Source: Pseudomonas putida | GTDB taxonomy: Bacteria > Pseudomonadota > Gammaproteobacteria > Pseudomonadales > Pseudomonadaceae | Direction: 5' to 3' | Assembly: GCA_029953615.1 (NCBI GenBank) | Contig: CP124529.1 | Location: 1,178,001-1,242,000, forward strand | Length of the DNA stretch: 64,000 bases | In this document: piece after piece, positions 27,789 through 36,714 of the stretch | How the letters are laid out: every line of letters starts with the position of its first letter | Position numbering within the stretch: the stretch's first letter is position 1 | Translations under genes and position numbers: made by a program | The notes under the pieces: model-generated | Told to the model about the DNA's origin: nothing | What the model saw: the letters and a program-made list of their open reading frames with translations, nothing else | The model's database searches: none

Positions 27789-29663
27789 ATGAACAAAAGC
27801 CTTCGTTTCAGCCACAAGATTCTTTTGGCCGCCTCACTGATCGTGATACTCGCCTTCAGCCTGTTCACGCTTTACAACGATTACCTCCAGCGTAATGCGA
27901 TCCGCGAAGACCTGGAAAACTATCTGGCTGAAATGGGCACCTCCACTTCGACCAACATCCGCAACCTGTTCGAAGGCCGTATCAAGCTGGTGGAAAACCT
28001 GGCACAGAACATTGCCCAGGACCCGGCCAGCGCCGAAACCCTGTTGGGCCAGGATGCCCTGATCTCGAGCTTCCTCACGGTATACGTGGGCAAGGTCGAC
28101 GGTGGCTTCAGCGTGCGCCCGGACACCAAGATGCCCGACGGCTACGATCCGCGCACCCGCCCCTGGTACAAGGACGGCATGAATGCCGCCGGCGCGATTC
28201 TGACCGAGCCTTACATCGACATGGCCACCAACAAGATGGTCATCGGCATCATCGACAAGGTGTCCAGTGGTGTCGGCGTGGTCGGTGGCGACCTGGCCCT
28301 GGACGGTCTGGTGCAGATCATCAACTCGCTGAACTTCGGCGGCATGGGCTACGCCTTCCTGGTCAACGACCAGGGCAAGATCCTGGTCCACCCGGACAAG
28401 GACCTGGTGATGAAGTCGCTATCGGACCTGTTCCCACAGCACACGCCGAAACTGACCGGTGAATTGACTGAAGTGCAGAGCGATGGCCAGGCCCGCCTGC
28501 TGACCTTCACGCCAATCACCGGCCTGCCGTCGGCCAACTGGTACATCGGCCTGTCGGTGGACAAGGACAAGGCCTTCTCCATGCTCAGCAGCTTCCGCAC
28601 CTCGGCGGTGATCGCCACGCTGGTGGCGGTGGTGATCATCATCGGCCTGCTCGGCCTGCTGATCCGCGTGCTGATGCAGCCGCTGCACACCATGACCCGC
28701 GCCATGGAAGACATCGCTGAAGGTGAAGGCGACCTGACCAAGCGCCTGCGCATCCACAACCACGACGAATTCGGCATCCTGGGCAGCGCCTTCAACCGTT
28801 TTGTCGAGCGTATTCACAGCTCGATCCGCGAAGTGTCCTCGGCCACGGAACAGGTCAACGAAGTGGCCCTGCGGGTCATCAGTGCCTCGAACTCGTCGAT
28901 GACCAACTCCGACGAGCAGTCCAACCGCACCAACAGCGTGGCCGCCGCCATCAACGAACTGGGCGCCGCCGCTCAGGAAATTGCCGGCAACGCCGCACAG
29001 GCTTCGCAGCACGCCAGTTCGGCGCGGTTGCTCGCCGAAGAAGGGCAGCAGGTGGTGGAGCGCAACATTGCGGCGATGAACCGCCTGTCGGATCTGATCG
29101 TCACCTCCAGCGCGCACATCGAGACGCTGAACAGCAAGACCGTCAACATCGGCCAGATCCTCGAGGTGATCACCAGCATTTCCCAGCAGACCAACCTGCT
29201 GGCGCTGAACGCGGCCATCGAAGCGGCCCGTGCCGGTGAAGCCGGGCGTGGTTTTGCCGTGGTCGCCGATGAAGTACGCAACCTGGCGCATCGCACCCAG
29301 GAGTCGGCGCAGCAAGTGCAGACCATGATCGAAGAACTGCAGGTCGGCGCCCGCGAGTCGGTCGAGACCATGGACCAGAGCCAGCGTCACAGCCAGGACA
29401 GCATGCAGATCGCCAACCAGGCCGGTGAGCGGCTCGACAGCGTTACCGTACGCATCGGCGAAATCGACGGCATGAACCAGTCGGTGGCCACCGCCACCGA
29501 AGAGCAGACCGCCGTGGTCGAGGCCATCAACATGGATATCAACGAGATCAACATGCTCAACCAGGAAGGCGTGGAAAACCTGCAGGCCACCCTGCGCGCC
29601 TGCTCCGACCTGGAGCAGCAGGCCGGCCGCCTGAAGCAGCTGGTGGGCAGCTTCCGCATCTGA
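27789..29663 (+). CDS. mcpG: Methyl-accepting chemotaxis protein with dCache sensor (McpG/PctC-like)
   Basis: 624 aa. TM1 at residues ~11-31, periplasmic dCache_1 domain to ~275 with the ligand-pocket segment '[12 protein letters not shown]', TM2 ~279-301, HAMP ~303-355 ('[20 protein letters not shown]'), and a cytoplasmic signalling coil with the hairpin tip '[20 protein letters not shown]'. The WY motif marks amino-acid/amine-sensing receptors. The position next to DUF853 and pit matches my recollection of the KT2440 GABA receptor McpG, but the ligand is inferred. Confidence 0.85.
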   Translation: MNKSLRFSHKILLAASLIVILAFSLFTLYNDYLQRNAIREDLENYLAEMGTSTSTNIRNLFEGRIKLVENLAQNIAQDPASAETLLGQDALISSFLTVYVGKVDGGFSVRPDTKMPDGYDPRTRPWYKDGMNAAGAILTEPYIDMATNKMVIGIIDKVSSGVGVVGGDLALDGLVQIINSLNFGGMGYAFLVNDQGKILVHPDKDLVMKSLSDLFPQHTPKLTGELTEVQSDGQARLLTFTPITGLPSANWYIGLSVDKDKAFSMLSSFRTSAVIATLVAVVIIIGLLGLLIRVLMQPLHTMTRAMEDIAEGEGDLTKRLRIHNHDEFGILGSAFNRFVERIHSSIREVSSATEQVNEVALRVISASNSSMTNSDEQSNRTNSVAAAINELGAAAQEIAGNAAQASQHASSARLLAEEGQQVVERNIAAMNRLSDLIVTSSAHIETLNSKTVNIGQILEVITSISQQTNLLALNAAIEAARAGEAGRGFAVVADEVRNLAHRTQESAQQVQTMIEELQVGARESVETMDQSQRHSQDSMQIANQAGERLDSVTVRIGEIDGMNQSVATATEEQTAVVEAINMDINEINMLNQEGVENLQATLRACSDLEQQAGRLKQLVGSFRI

Positions 29664-29670
29664 TCTCAAT

Positions 29671-29755
29671 CCGCGTCGCCCGCTCCCACAGGAACTGCAC
29701 AGCCCCTGAGGCCTGTGTAATCCCTGTGGGAGCGGGCAAGCCCGCGAAGAAGCCC
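29671..29755. repeat. Degenerate REP pair (type 1)
   Basis: The left arm is shortened (CCGCGTCGCCCGCTCCCA) and the right arm intact (GTGGGAGCGGGCAAGCCC). The remaining 130 bp to the glycosyltransferase hold GATAG-AACAAA-CTATC (29794-29809) and an imperfect hairpin with CGTCATC/GATGACG arms. Confidence 0.75.
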
Positions 29756-29898
29756 GCCCCGCTCCCCCGCCTTCCCCCGCCCCGCCCAACCCCGATAGAA
29801 CAAACTATCCTTCTGATAGGTCAACCTTTAGGCGCGTCATCGCCGGCCCGCTAGCGCCGGATGACGGACCCGAAGACGATCCCGGAGGGATGCTGATC

Positions 29899-31012
29899 GT
29901 GCACATCGCCGACATCACCATGTTCTACGCCCCAGCCAGCGGCGGCGTACGTACCTATCTTGATGCCAAACACCACCGCCTCGACGCCATCCAGGTGCGT
30001 GCGCCACAGCTTGCTGATACCCGGTGCCAGCGCGCACCACGCCGATGGTATCTACCAGGTCCCCGCACCACCGCTGCCGTTTGGCAACGGCTACCGCTTC
30101 CCGGTACGCCTGGCGCCCTGGTGCAACGTACTGCGCAGGCTCAAGCCCGACCTGATCGAAGTCGGCGACCCCTACCTGACCGCCTGGGCGGCACTGGAAG
30201 CACGACGCAAGCTCGATGTGCCGGTGATCGGCTTCTACCATTCCGATCTGCCGCTGCTCGTCAGCAACCGCATGGGCAACTGGTTCACCCCCAATGTGGA
30301 GGCGTATGTCAGCAAGCTGTACGGCAATTTCGACCGGGTCCTGGCCCCCAGCCAGGTCATGGCCGACAAACTGCGCCGCCTGGGGGTGCGCGACGTGCAC
30401 GTGCAACGCCTGGGCGTCGACCTGGCCACCTTCCACCCCAGCCAGCGCGACCCGCAGTTGCGTGCCGAACTGGGCATTGCCGACACCAGTCGCCTGCTGA
30501 TCTATGCGGGCCGTGGCTCGCGGGAAAAGAACCTGCCGGTGCTGCTCGAGTGCATGCAGCACCTGGGCCACCCCTACCACTTGCTGCTGGTAGGTTCGAA
30601 CATGCCCGCCAACGTGCCGCACAACGTCAGTGTGATCGATCACTTCTGCCCGGCACCGGAAGTTGCCCGCTTGATGGCCAGCGCCGACCTGCTGGTGCAC
30701 GCCGGTGACCAGGAAACCTTCGGCCTGGTCATTCTCGAAGCAATGGCCAGCGCCACGCCGGTGGTGGCTGTGCGCGCCGGCGCTTTCGGCGAAATCGTCA
30801 ACGACCAGTGCGGGCGCCTGTGCCGCCCCAACGATAGCAAGGCCATGGCGACGGCCGTGCAAGAGGCGTTCGAGGCCGGCGTGCGCAAGCTCGGCGCACA
30901 GGCCCGGCACCATGCCGAGCAGCATTATTCGTGGGACCACGTGGTCGCCGGCCTGCTGCAGCACTACCAGGCCGTGCTTGGCCACCAGCCGCAGGTCCGT
31001 GCCCATGGCTGA
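29899..31012 (+). CDS. GT4-family glycosyltransferase (apparent frameshift near 29998)
   Basis: Retaining GT-B glycosyltransferase. N-terminal 'HIADITMFYAPASGGVRTYL' with the glycine-rich acceptor/donor loop and the C-terminal E-x7-E motif 'HAGDQETFGLVILEAMASAT'. The N-terminal ~35 residues and the rest lie in different frames; one extra base around 29998 explains this, giving about 370 aa. GTG 29899 is chosen because GGAGG lies 10 nt upstream; ATG 29890 is only 1 nt from it. Overlaps the DUF2334 gene by 8 nt. Acceptor unknown; relatives act on lipids or glycans. Confidence 0.82.
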
Positions 31013-31769
31013 GCCACTGCCGGCCGCACGCAGCCTGATGCTGGTGCTGCACGATGTCGCGCCCGAGACCTGGCCCGATTACCAACCCTTCGTCCAGGCC
31101 GTTGACGCCATCGGCGGCATTCCCATGACCTGGCTGGTGGTGCCGGACTTCCACCACCGCAACCCGCTGCAGCGCTCGCCTACCTTCTGCCGCTTGCTCG
31201 AACGGCGCCTGGCCCAGGGTGACGAGCTTGCGCTGCACGGCTTCTACCATGCCGACAACGGCCCGCCACCGCGCACACCCACCGAGTACTTCATGCGCCG
31301 CATCTATACCCATGAAGGCGAGTTCTACACCCTCGACCAGCAGCAAGCCCTGCAACGCCTGGAACAAGGCCTGGGCCTGTTCGCCCAGCAGGGCTGGCCA
31401 GTGGCCGGCTTTGTCGCACCGGCATGGCTGATGAGCGAAGGCACACGCCAGGCACTGCGCCATCTGCCGCTGCGCTACACCAGCACACCGCAGCACCTGT
31501 ACCGCCTGCCGGACTTCACCGCGATCAAGGCCCCAGGGCTGGTCTGGAGTGCCCGCAGCGCCTGGCGCCGCGGCCTGTCGCGGGTGTTGTGCGACTGGCA
31601 ATGCCGGCGCTGGCGGGATGCCCACACGCTGCGACTGGGCCTGCACCCGGTGGACATGCGCCATCACGCGTCCCGCGACTATTGGCTGAATACCTTGCAC
31701 ATGCTACTGGCACAGGGCCGCGAGCCCCTGACCAAGTCTACCTGGCTCGACCGCCAGGCCACCGCATGA
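31005..31769 (+). CDS. DUF2334 polysaccharide deacetylase-like protein
   Basis: 254 aa. NodB-fold features: 'LMLVLHDVAPETWPDY' (Asp of the first motif), 'LALHGFYHADNG' (HxxxH metal site) and 'LGLHPVDMRHHAS' near the C-terminus. No signal peptide, so probably cytoplasmic. Start ATG lies within the end of the glycosyltransferase gene and the stop overlaps the next ATG (ATGA), so all three are coupled. It could remove an acetyl group from a glycan or lipid intermediate made by the GT4 enzyme; this is inference. Confidence 0.8.
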   Translation: MAEPLPAARSLMLVLHDVAPETWPDYQPFVQAVDAIGGIPMTWLVVPDFHHRNPLQRSPTFCRLLERRLAQGDELALHGFYHADNGPPPRTPTEYFMRRIYTHEGEFYTLDQQQALQRLEQGLGLFAQQGWPVAGFVAPAWLMSEGTRQALRHLPLRYTSTPQHLYRLPDFTAIKAPGLVWSARSAWRRGLSRVLCDWQCRRWRDAHTLRLGLHPVDMRHHASRDYWLNTLHMLLAQGREPLTKSTWLDRQATA

Positions 31770-32798
31770 ACCGCCTGGCCTGGCTGGGCCTGGCACTGCT
31801 CGGCGCCGTGCTGGTGCCGGCCCTGCTGGGAGGCAGCGAGCTGCTACCAAGGCTGCAGCGCTTCGCCCCCAGCCTGATGTTGACCCTGCTGGGCATGATC
31901 CTGCTGTGCTGGGTCATCAACGCCATTCGCCTGCGCCTGCTGCTCGGCCAGCAAGGGGCAAGGCTTGGGCGCATGCGCAGCCTGGGTGTGGTGATGGCCA
32001 CCGAGTTCGCCATCTGCACCACCCCCGGCGGCAGCGGCGGCCCATTGACCCTGATGGCCCTGCTGGCACGCGACCGTATCGGCCCGGCGCGCAGCGGCGC
32101 GGTGTTTGCCATGGACCAGCTGAACGACCTGGTGTTCTTTTTCTGCGCGATGCTGGCGATTGCCGGCTATGCGCTGTTTCACAGCCTGGGGCGCAGCCAG
32201 GAAAGCATGTTGCTGGGTAGCGCGTTGCTGCTGTGCACGGCACTGACCGGGGTGATCGGCCTGCTGCGCTACCGGCGCACGGTGATGCGTGTGAACGGCA
32301 GGTTGCTGCGCCGTCTGGGCATGAGCCCCCAGCGCAAACGCCGCTGGGCGCGCAAATTGCTGCATTTCATCAATGCGCTGGCGCAGACCTGGCGCCTGCC
32401 CAAGCGCACGCTGACCCTGGTGTTCACCCTGACCTGTGCCCACTGGGGCCTGCGCTACAGCGTGTTGTACCTGGTATTGAGGGGGTTGGGGGGCAGGGGG
32501 GGTGTTGTACCTGGTATTGAGGGGGTTGGGGGTAGACCTGGCGTGGATACCCAGCTTTCTGGTGCAGATGCTGTCGCTCAGTGCCGGCCAATTCAGCCTG
32601 CTGCCTGGCGGCGCCGGTGCCGCAGAGCTGACGTCGGCCAGCCTGCTGACGCCACTGGTGGGCAGTTCGACCGCGGCTGCGGCGGTCCTGATATGGCGGG
32701 CGGTCACTTACTACTTTTATCTGCTGGCGGGTGGGCCGGTGTTCGTATGCCTGTTGGGGCGCCCGTTGCTGGAGCGCTGGCGGCGTCAGGCGGGTTGA
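31766..32798 (+). pseudogene. YbhN/lysylphosphatidylglycerol-synthase-TM family membrane protein, broken by a 40-bp insertion
   Basis: Integral membrane protein of the LPG_synthase_TM (UPF0104) family: repeated hydrophobic segments, 'EFAICTTPGGSGGPLTLMAL' and 'QFSLLPGGAGAAELTSASLL', both typical glycine-rich loops. The frame is correct to 'SVLYLVLRGLG' (~32490), where a 31-bp direct repeat plus 9 bp shifts the frame. Deleting 40 bp gives 330 aa, the family size. It overlaps the deacetylase gene by 4 nt. Relatives act as lipid flippases or regulators. Real disruption or assembly error cannot be told apart here. Confidence 0.85.
32462..32532 (+). repeat. 31-bp direct repeat, period 40 bp, inside the YbhN-like gene
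   Basis: Copies at 32462-32492 and 32502-32532 are identical (each begins GTGTTGTACCTGGTATTGAG) and are separated by GCAGGGGGG. The junction creates closely spaced G-runs at 32481-32502 able in principle to form a G-quadruplex. Confidence 0.95.
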
Positions 32799-32937
32799 GC
32801 TGCTGCCACAGTTCGGCGGCACCGGGGAAGTCGGTGCCGTCGGTATCGACCAGGGCTTCGGGGTCGTAGCGGGCCAGGCAGCCTTCGCCGAGGGTGGGTG
32901 GGGGTGAGGCGGTGGGTTGGTTGCGCTGCTTGGTCAT
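32704..32937 (-). CDS. Possible small hypothetical protein, antisense overlap with YbhN-like gene
   Basis: 77 aa from ATG 32937. The central part, 'LGEGCLARYDPEALVDTDGT' then 'DFPGAAELWQQL', looks like a folded helical segment and not REP or antisense noise. The C-terminal third overlaps the YbhN-like gene by about 95 nt on the other strand. No family is recognised and the ribosome-binding site (GGTAGG) is only fair. It may be spurious. Confidence 0.35.
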   Translation of the reverse strand: MTKQRNQPTASPPPTLGEGCLARYDPEALVDTDGTDFPGAAELWQQLNPPDAASAPATGAPTGIRTPAHPPADKSSK

Positions 32938-32957
32938 CGGCCTACCGCTTAGATTGC

Positions 32958-33079
32958 TGGGGGCGCGTCGCGCCCCTTTCGCCGGCAAGCCAGCTCCCAC
33001 ACCGACCGCATCGCTCCCCAAGCCATGTGCTATCCCTGTGGGAGCTGGCTTGCCGGCGATGGGCTGCAAAGCAGCCCCG
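32958..33079. repeat. Composite REP (type 2) with flanking mini-hairpins
   Basis: Left hairpin GGGGCGCG-TCG-CGCCCC, inverted pair of TCGCCGGCAAGCCAGCTCCC, and right hairpin GGGCTGC-AAA-GCAGCCC. Located just downstream of purU. Confidence 0.85.
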
Positions 33080-33103
33080 AGATCTCACAGGCAACCGGAC
33101 CTG

Positions 33104-33955
33104 TCAGTCAAACACCACAGTCTTGTTGCCATGCACCAGCACCCGGTCTTCCAGGTGATAACGCAGGCCACGGGCCAGCACCATCTTTTCCACATCACGG
33201 CCAAAGCGGACCATGTCGTCGATGCTGTCGGCATGGCTGACACGCACCACGTCCTGCTCGATGATCGGGCCGGCGTCCAGCTCTTCGGTGACATAGTGGC
33301 AGGTCGCGCCGATCAGCTTCACACCACGCAGGGCAGCCTGGTGATACGGCTTGGCGCCGACGAACGACGGCAGGAAACTGTGGTGGATGTTGATCACCTT
33401 TTCAGCATAGTCCTGGCACAGCTGCGGCGGCAGGATCTGCATGTAGCGGGCCAGCACCACCACGTCGGCGGCGTGCTCCTGCACCAGGCGCGACACTTCG
33501 GCAAAGGCCGGGGCTTTGTCCTTGGGGTCGACCGGTACATGGAAGAAAGGAATACCGTGCCACTCGACCATGCTGCGCAGGTCGTTGTGGTTGGAGATCA
33601 CGCAAGGGATCTCGCAATCCAGCTCATCGGTGTGCCAGCGGTGCAGCAGGTCGGCCAGGCAGTGCGACTCGCGGCTGGCCATCAGCACCACGCGTTTTTT
33701 CTGCGCCGAGTCGGTAATGCGCCAGGTCATGGAGAACTCTTCGGCGATCGGCGCAAACGCCTCGCGGAAGGCTTCGATACCGAATGGCAGCGATTCGGCG
33801 CGGATTTCATGGCGCATGAAGAACCAACCGCTCTGCTCATCGGAGTGGTGGCTGGCTTCGTTGATCCAGCCATTGTACAAGGCCAGGAAATTACTGACTT
33901 TCGCCACGATGCCAACACGGTCGGGGCAGGCGATCACCAGACGATAGGTGCGCAT
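33104..33955 (-). CDS. purU: PurU, formyltetrahydrofolate deformylase
   Basis: 283 aa. N-terminal ACT domain ('YRLVIACPDRVGIVAKVSNF') for methionine/glycine control, then the formyltransferase-fold catalytic domain with the Asn-His-Asp set: 'NIHHSFLPSF' and the downstream 'EELDAGPIIEQDVVRV'. It releases formate from 10-formyl-THF, balancing the one-carbon pool. ATG 33955 has GGAG about 9 nt upstream; the short in-frame extension to 33979 is not conserved-looking. Confidence 0.95.
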   Translation of the reverse strand: MRTYRLVIACPDRVGIVAKVSNFLALYNGWINEASHHSDEQSGWFFMRHEIRAESLPFGIEAFREAFAPIAEEFSMTWRITDSAQKKRVVLMASRESHCLADLLHRWHTDELDCEIPCVISNHNDLRSMVEWHGIPFFHVPVDPKDKAPAFAEVSRLVQEHAADVVVLARYMQILPPQLCQDYAEKVINIHHSFLPSFVGAKPYHQAALRGVKLIGATCHYVTEELDAGPIIEQDVVRVSHADSIDDMVRFGRDVEKMVLARGLRYHLEDRVLVHGNKTVVFD

Positions 33956-34170
33956 GAATGAGACTCCAGAACTTCGCAAAGGCGCTCATTCTAGCGGCCC
34001 GCCAGGAAAAACGCAGTAATGATCGCTGCAGCCGTGGCCCGGGGCGCTGGCGAGATGAAATGCCGTCACACGCTGACAGACATGACGAAATGCCAGGTTA
34101 ATTGTAAATTTTTGTTCACCCAGAGAAATATTGTCACAGCTTAATTAACAGTTCATTGCCCAACAATATG

Positions 34171-34199
34171 TTTACTTGCGAGTATCGCCTGTCTATTAT
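34171..34199 (+). promoter_or_regulatory. Sigma-70 promoter of turA
   Basis: TTTACT (34171-34176) and TATTAT (34194-34199) with a 17-bp spacer, in a notably AT-rich 150-bp leader. AT-rich DNA is also the target of MvaT/TurA, so autoregulation is plausible. Confidence 0.6.
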
Positions 34200-34237
34200 T
34201 GGCCCACACATTTCTGACACGCATTAAGGAACACTCC

Positions 34238-34615
34238 ATGTCCCTGATCAACGAGTACCGCGCTACCGAAGAAGCCATCAAGGAACTTCAGGCCCGCCTG
34301 GCCAACCTGTCGCAGGATGACAAGCTGAAGAAAGAACTGGAGTTCGAAGGCAAACTGCGCACACTGATGGGCGAGTACTCCAAGTCGCTGCGCGACGTGA
34401 TTGCCCTGCTCGACCCGGATTCGAAACTGAGCAAGGCCCCTCGTGGTGCGGTCAAGACTACCGCCACCAAGCGTGCGCGCAAGGTCAAGCAATACAAGAA
34501 CCCGCACAACAATGAAGTGATCGAAACCAAAGGCGGCAACCACAAGACCCTGAAAGAGTGGAAAGCCAAGTGGGGTGGCGATGTGGTTGAAAGCTGGGCA
34601 ACCCTGCTGGACTGA
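34238..34615 (+). CDS. turA: TurA (MvaT), H-NS-like xenogeneic silencer
   Basis: 125 aa. N-terminal coiled-coil oligomerisation region ('LINEYRATEEAIKELQARLA' to about residue 60), basic linker, and C-terminal DNA-binding domain with the AT-pincer-like 'KGGNHKTLKEWKAKWGG'. Nucleoid-associated protein binding AT-rich DNA. In P. putida the MvaT orthologue in this neighbourhood is called TurA, a repressor of the TOL upper-pathway promoter. AAGGA lies 8 nt before the ATG, and a bidirectional terminator follows. Confidence 0.93.
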   Translation: MSLINEYRATEEAIKELQARLANLSQDDKLKKELEFEGKLRTLMGEYSKSLRDVIALLDPDSKLSKAPRGAVKTTATKRARKVKQYKNPHNNEVIETKGGNHKTLKEWKAKWGGDVVESWATLLD

Positions 34616-34643
34616 TTGTCCGCATACGCCTTTGCTTATCGCA

Positions 34644-34680
34644 ACGAAAACGCCGGCACATTGCCGGCGTTTTCGTTTGT
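34644..34680. terminator. Bidirectional terminator between turA and sbcB
   Basis: Arms AAAACGCCGGCA and TGCCGGCGTTTT, with A-run and T-run on the two sides, stand between the converging genes. Confidence 0.88.
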
Positions 34681-34698
34681 CGGTGTTTGTATCGGTGC

Positions 34699-36132
34699 TC
34701 AGCCAACTGCAAACTGTGCCTGCAATTGCCGGGCATGCACCTGCCAGGCCTCCAGCACACGCCGCCCCGCCTCGTCGGCGCTCTCCCAGGCCTGCTGCCG
34801 CGCCTGTTCAAAGTCGCCCAGCGTATTCGGCGCCCCCCACTGCGGGTCGCTCAGGCGTTGCTGGCAGAAGCTGAACCAGCGTTGCCGCTCTTCACCGGTC
34901 AGGGTCTCGGGGAAGTTGCGCGCCCGATAGCGGAACAACAGTTCAGGCAAGCGCGGATCATCGAACATCCACTGCCCTCGGCCCAACTGCGCCGGTTCCA
35001 GTGCGCGAACTTGCTCGCATAAGCGGCGGTCACGGTCCCCCAGAAAACCGTCATACAACTGTTGTTCCGGGTCTTCGCTCGGGACGAAATCCTCCTTGCC
35101 GTAGATGTGTTCCAGCTTGTCTTGCCATTGCGCTTGTTGCCTGGCCAATTCTTCGCCGCGCATTTGTAACAACGTCAAGTCCAGGCCCAACCGTTGTTGA
35201 TCAACCGGGCGCAATACCGAGAGTGGCGCCACTACCGGGCAGCGATTGATCTGCACCAGTTTGAGCGGCACCGGTAATTCGCCCTCGGTCAGTTCTTCAT
35301 GGCGGGTATACAAACGCTGCCGTAAAACTTCAGCACTTTCCCGTAGTAACGGTAGGGTTTCCTGATGCAGGTCGCACACAATCAATGCATTGCGATTGCG
35401 CGGGTGCCAGGCCAATGGCAATACGACACCAATGTAATTGCGTGCCGCCGAAAAACGCCCGGATATATGCACCAGTGGTTGCAACAAACGGATCTGCTCC
35501 ATCACTTTGTGCTTGCTGCGCAACTGGAACAGCCAGTCATACAATTTGGGCTGTTTCTGCCGGATCAGACGGGCCAGGGCGATGGTGGCCCGCACGTCGG
35601 AAAGCGCTTCGTGGGCGTGCCCATGGTCGATGCCATTGGCCTTGCTCAGCAGTTCCAGGCGCAGGCTGGTGCGCCCGTCCTGTTGCGGCCAGTGGATGCC
35701 GTCCGGGCGCAACGCATAGGCCGTGCGCACGATGTCGATCAAGTCCCAGCGGCTATTGCCGCCCTGCCACTCTCGGGCATAAGGGTCGAAAAAGTTACGG
35801 TACAGGCTGTAGCGGGTCACTTCGTCGTCGAAACGCAGGGTGTTGTAGCCGGCACCACAGGTACCTGGGTGCGCCAGTTGTGCGTGCACCCGGGTCATGA
35901 ACTCGGCTTCGCACAGGCCCTGCTCGGCCAGCAGTTGGGGGGTAATGCCGGTCACCAGGCAAGCGGCCGGGTGCGGCAGGATATCGTCGGAGGGCCGGCA
36001 ATAAAGGCTGATCGGCTCGTCGATTTCGTTGAGATCGAAGTCGGTGCGCACGCCTGCCACCTGCAGCGGCCGGTCGCAGCGCGGGTTGATGCCGGTGGTT
36101 TCGTAGTCGTGCCAGAAAATGCTGGAGGTCAC
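34699..36132 (-). CDS. sbcB: SbcB, exodeoxyribonuclease I
   Basis: 477 aa from GTG 36132, matching the family length. DEDDh exonuclease: 'IFWHDYETTGINPRCDRPLQ' carries the first acidic pair (Asp9, Glu11), and 'HGHAHEALSDVRATIALARL' the later His/Asp. The C-terminal SH3-like and helical domains follow. Degrades single-stranded DNA 3' to 5' in mismatch repair and recombination. The GTG start is 8 nt after AGGA; the upstream open frame lacks similarity. Confidence 0.94.
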   Translation of the reverse strand: MTSSIFWHDYETTGINPRCDRPLQVAGVRTDFDLNEIDEPISLYCRPSDDILPHPAACLVTGITPQLLAEQGLCEAEFMTRVHAQLAHPGTCGAGYNTLRFDDEVTRYSLYRNFFDPYAREWQGGNSRWDLIDIVRTAYALRPDGIHWPQQDGRTSLRLELLSKANGIDHGHAHEALSDVRATIALARLIRQKQPKLYDWLFQLRSKHKVMEQIRLLQPLVHISGRFSAARNYIGVVLPLAWHPRNRNALIVCDLHQETLPLLRESAEVLRQRLYTRHEELTEGELPVPLKLVQINRCPVVAPLSVLRPVDQQRLGLDLTLLQMRGEELARQQAQWQDKLEHIYGKEDFVPSEDPEQQLYDGFLGDRDRRLCEQVRALEPAQLGRGQWMFDDPRLPELLFRYRARNFPETLTGEERQRWFSFCQQRLSDPQWGAPNTLGDFEQARQQAWESADEAGRRVLEAWQVHARQLQAQFAVG

Positions 36133-36217
36133 GGGGTCGTCCTGTATCGAGGTCGACCCGATTCTAGCGCGATTGCGGCGCGACTCCAGCGAGCTGTGCT
36201 GGTGGGGCTCAGCAGGC

Positions 36218-36577
36218 TCAGACGGAAGCGTTGGCAGGACGGAAACTGAAATAGTCTCGCAACGAGCAGACGAATTCTTCGTACTCGCGCGGTGTCTGCA
36301 GCAGCATGAAGCCCGAATCGTAGTGCCCGGGCGTCTGGTCTTCGCGGCACCACAGGCAACTGGCGGTGAGGTTGACGAACTGATACCCGCCACCGACCAG
36401 CGGCAGGCGCAATTGCAGTTCGTAGTCGGGCCCTACCAGTACAGGCAGCTGGCTGATCAGCATCAGCCCGTCTTCGGAGGCGTTGCCCAACTGGCCGATA
36501 GCCTGACCGGTCAAGCGGTTGAACACCTTGAGAACACAAGGCAGCTGATGGCGTTCGATGTGGCGCTTGTTGAACAT
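36218..36577 (-). CDS. PilZ domain protein (c-di-GMP receptor)
   Basis: 119 aa single-domain PilZ protein. The c-di-GMP-binding RxxxR-like basic segment is 'KRHIERHQLPC' near the N-terminus, and the D/NxSxxG motif is 'NASEDGLML'. Start ATG 36577 is chosen by domain position; no clear Shine-Dalgarno is seen, and an upstream extension to 36691 is possible but rich in low-complexity residues. Located between sbcB and a TPR lipoprotein, with no obvious operon partner. Its output is unknown. Confidence 0.82.
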   Translation of the reverse strand: MFNKRHIERHQLPCVLKVFNRLTGQAIGQLGNASEDGLMLISQLPVLVGPDYELQLRLPLVGGGYQFVNLTASCLWCREDQTPGHYDSGFMLLQTPREYEEFVCSLRDYFSFRPANASV

Positions 36578-36690
36578 GATCGCAGGTGCAGTCCGTATCC
36601 GATGCCAGGAATACGTGGAACTGGCGGTTGTTGTAACATCTGAGTTACAGATTAGCGCAGCGCGCGCGGCAAATCCCGTGAAATTAATCA

Positions 36691-36714
36691 CACCTTGGCG
36701 TTAACGCCAAGGTG
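36691..36714. repeat. Perfect 24-bp palindrome at the lipoprotein stop codon
   Basis: CACCTTGGCGTT followed by its reverse complement AACGCCAAGGTG with no loop. It includes the stop codon of the lipoprotein gene (36701-36703). It may act as a terminator, although the T-tract on the minus strand is poor. Confidence 0.7.
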
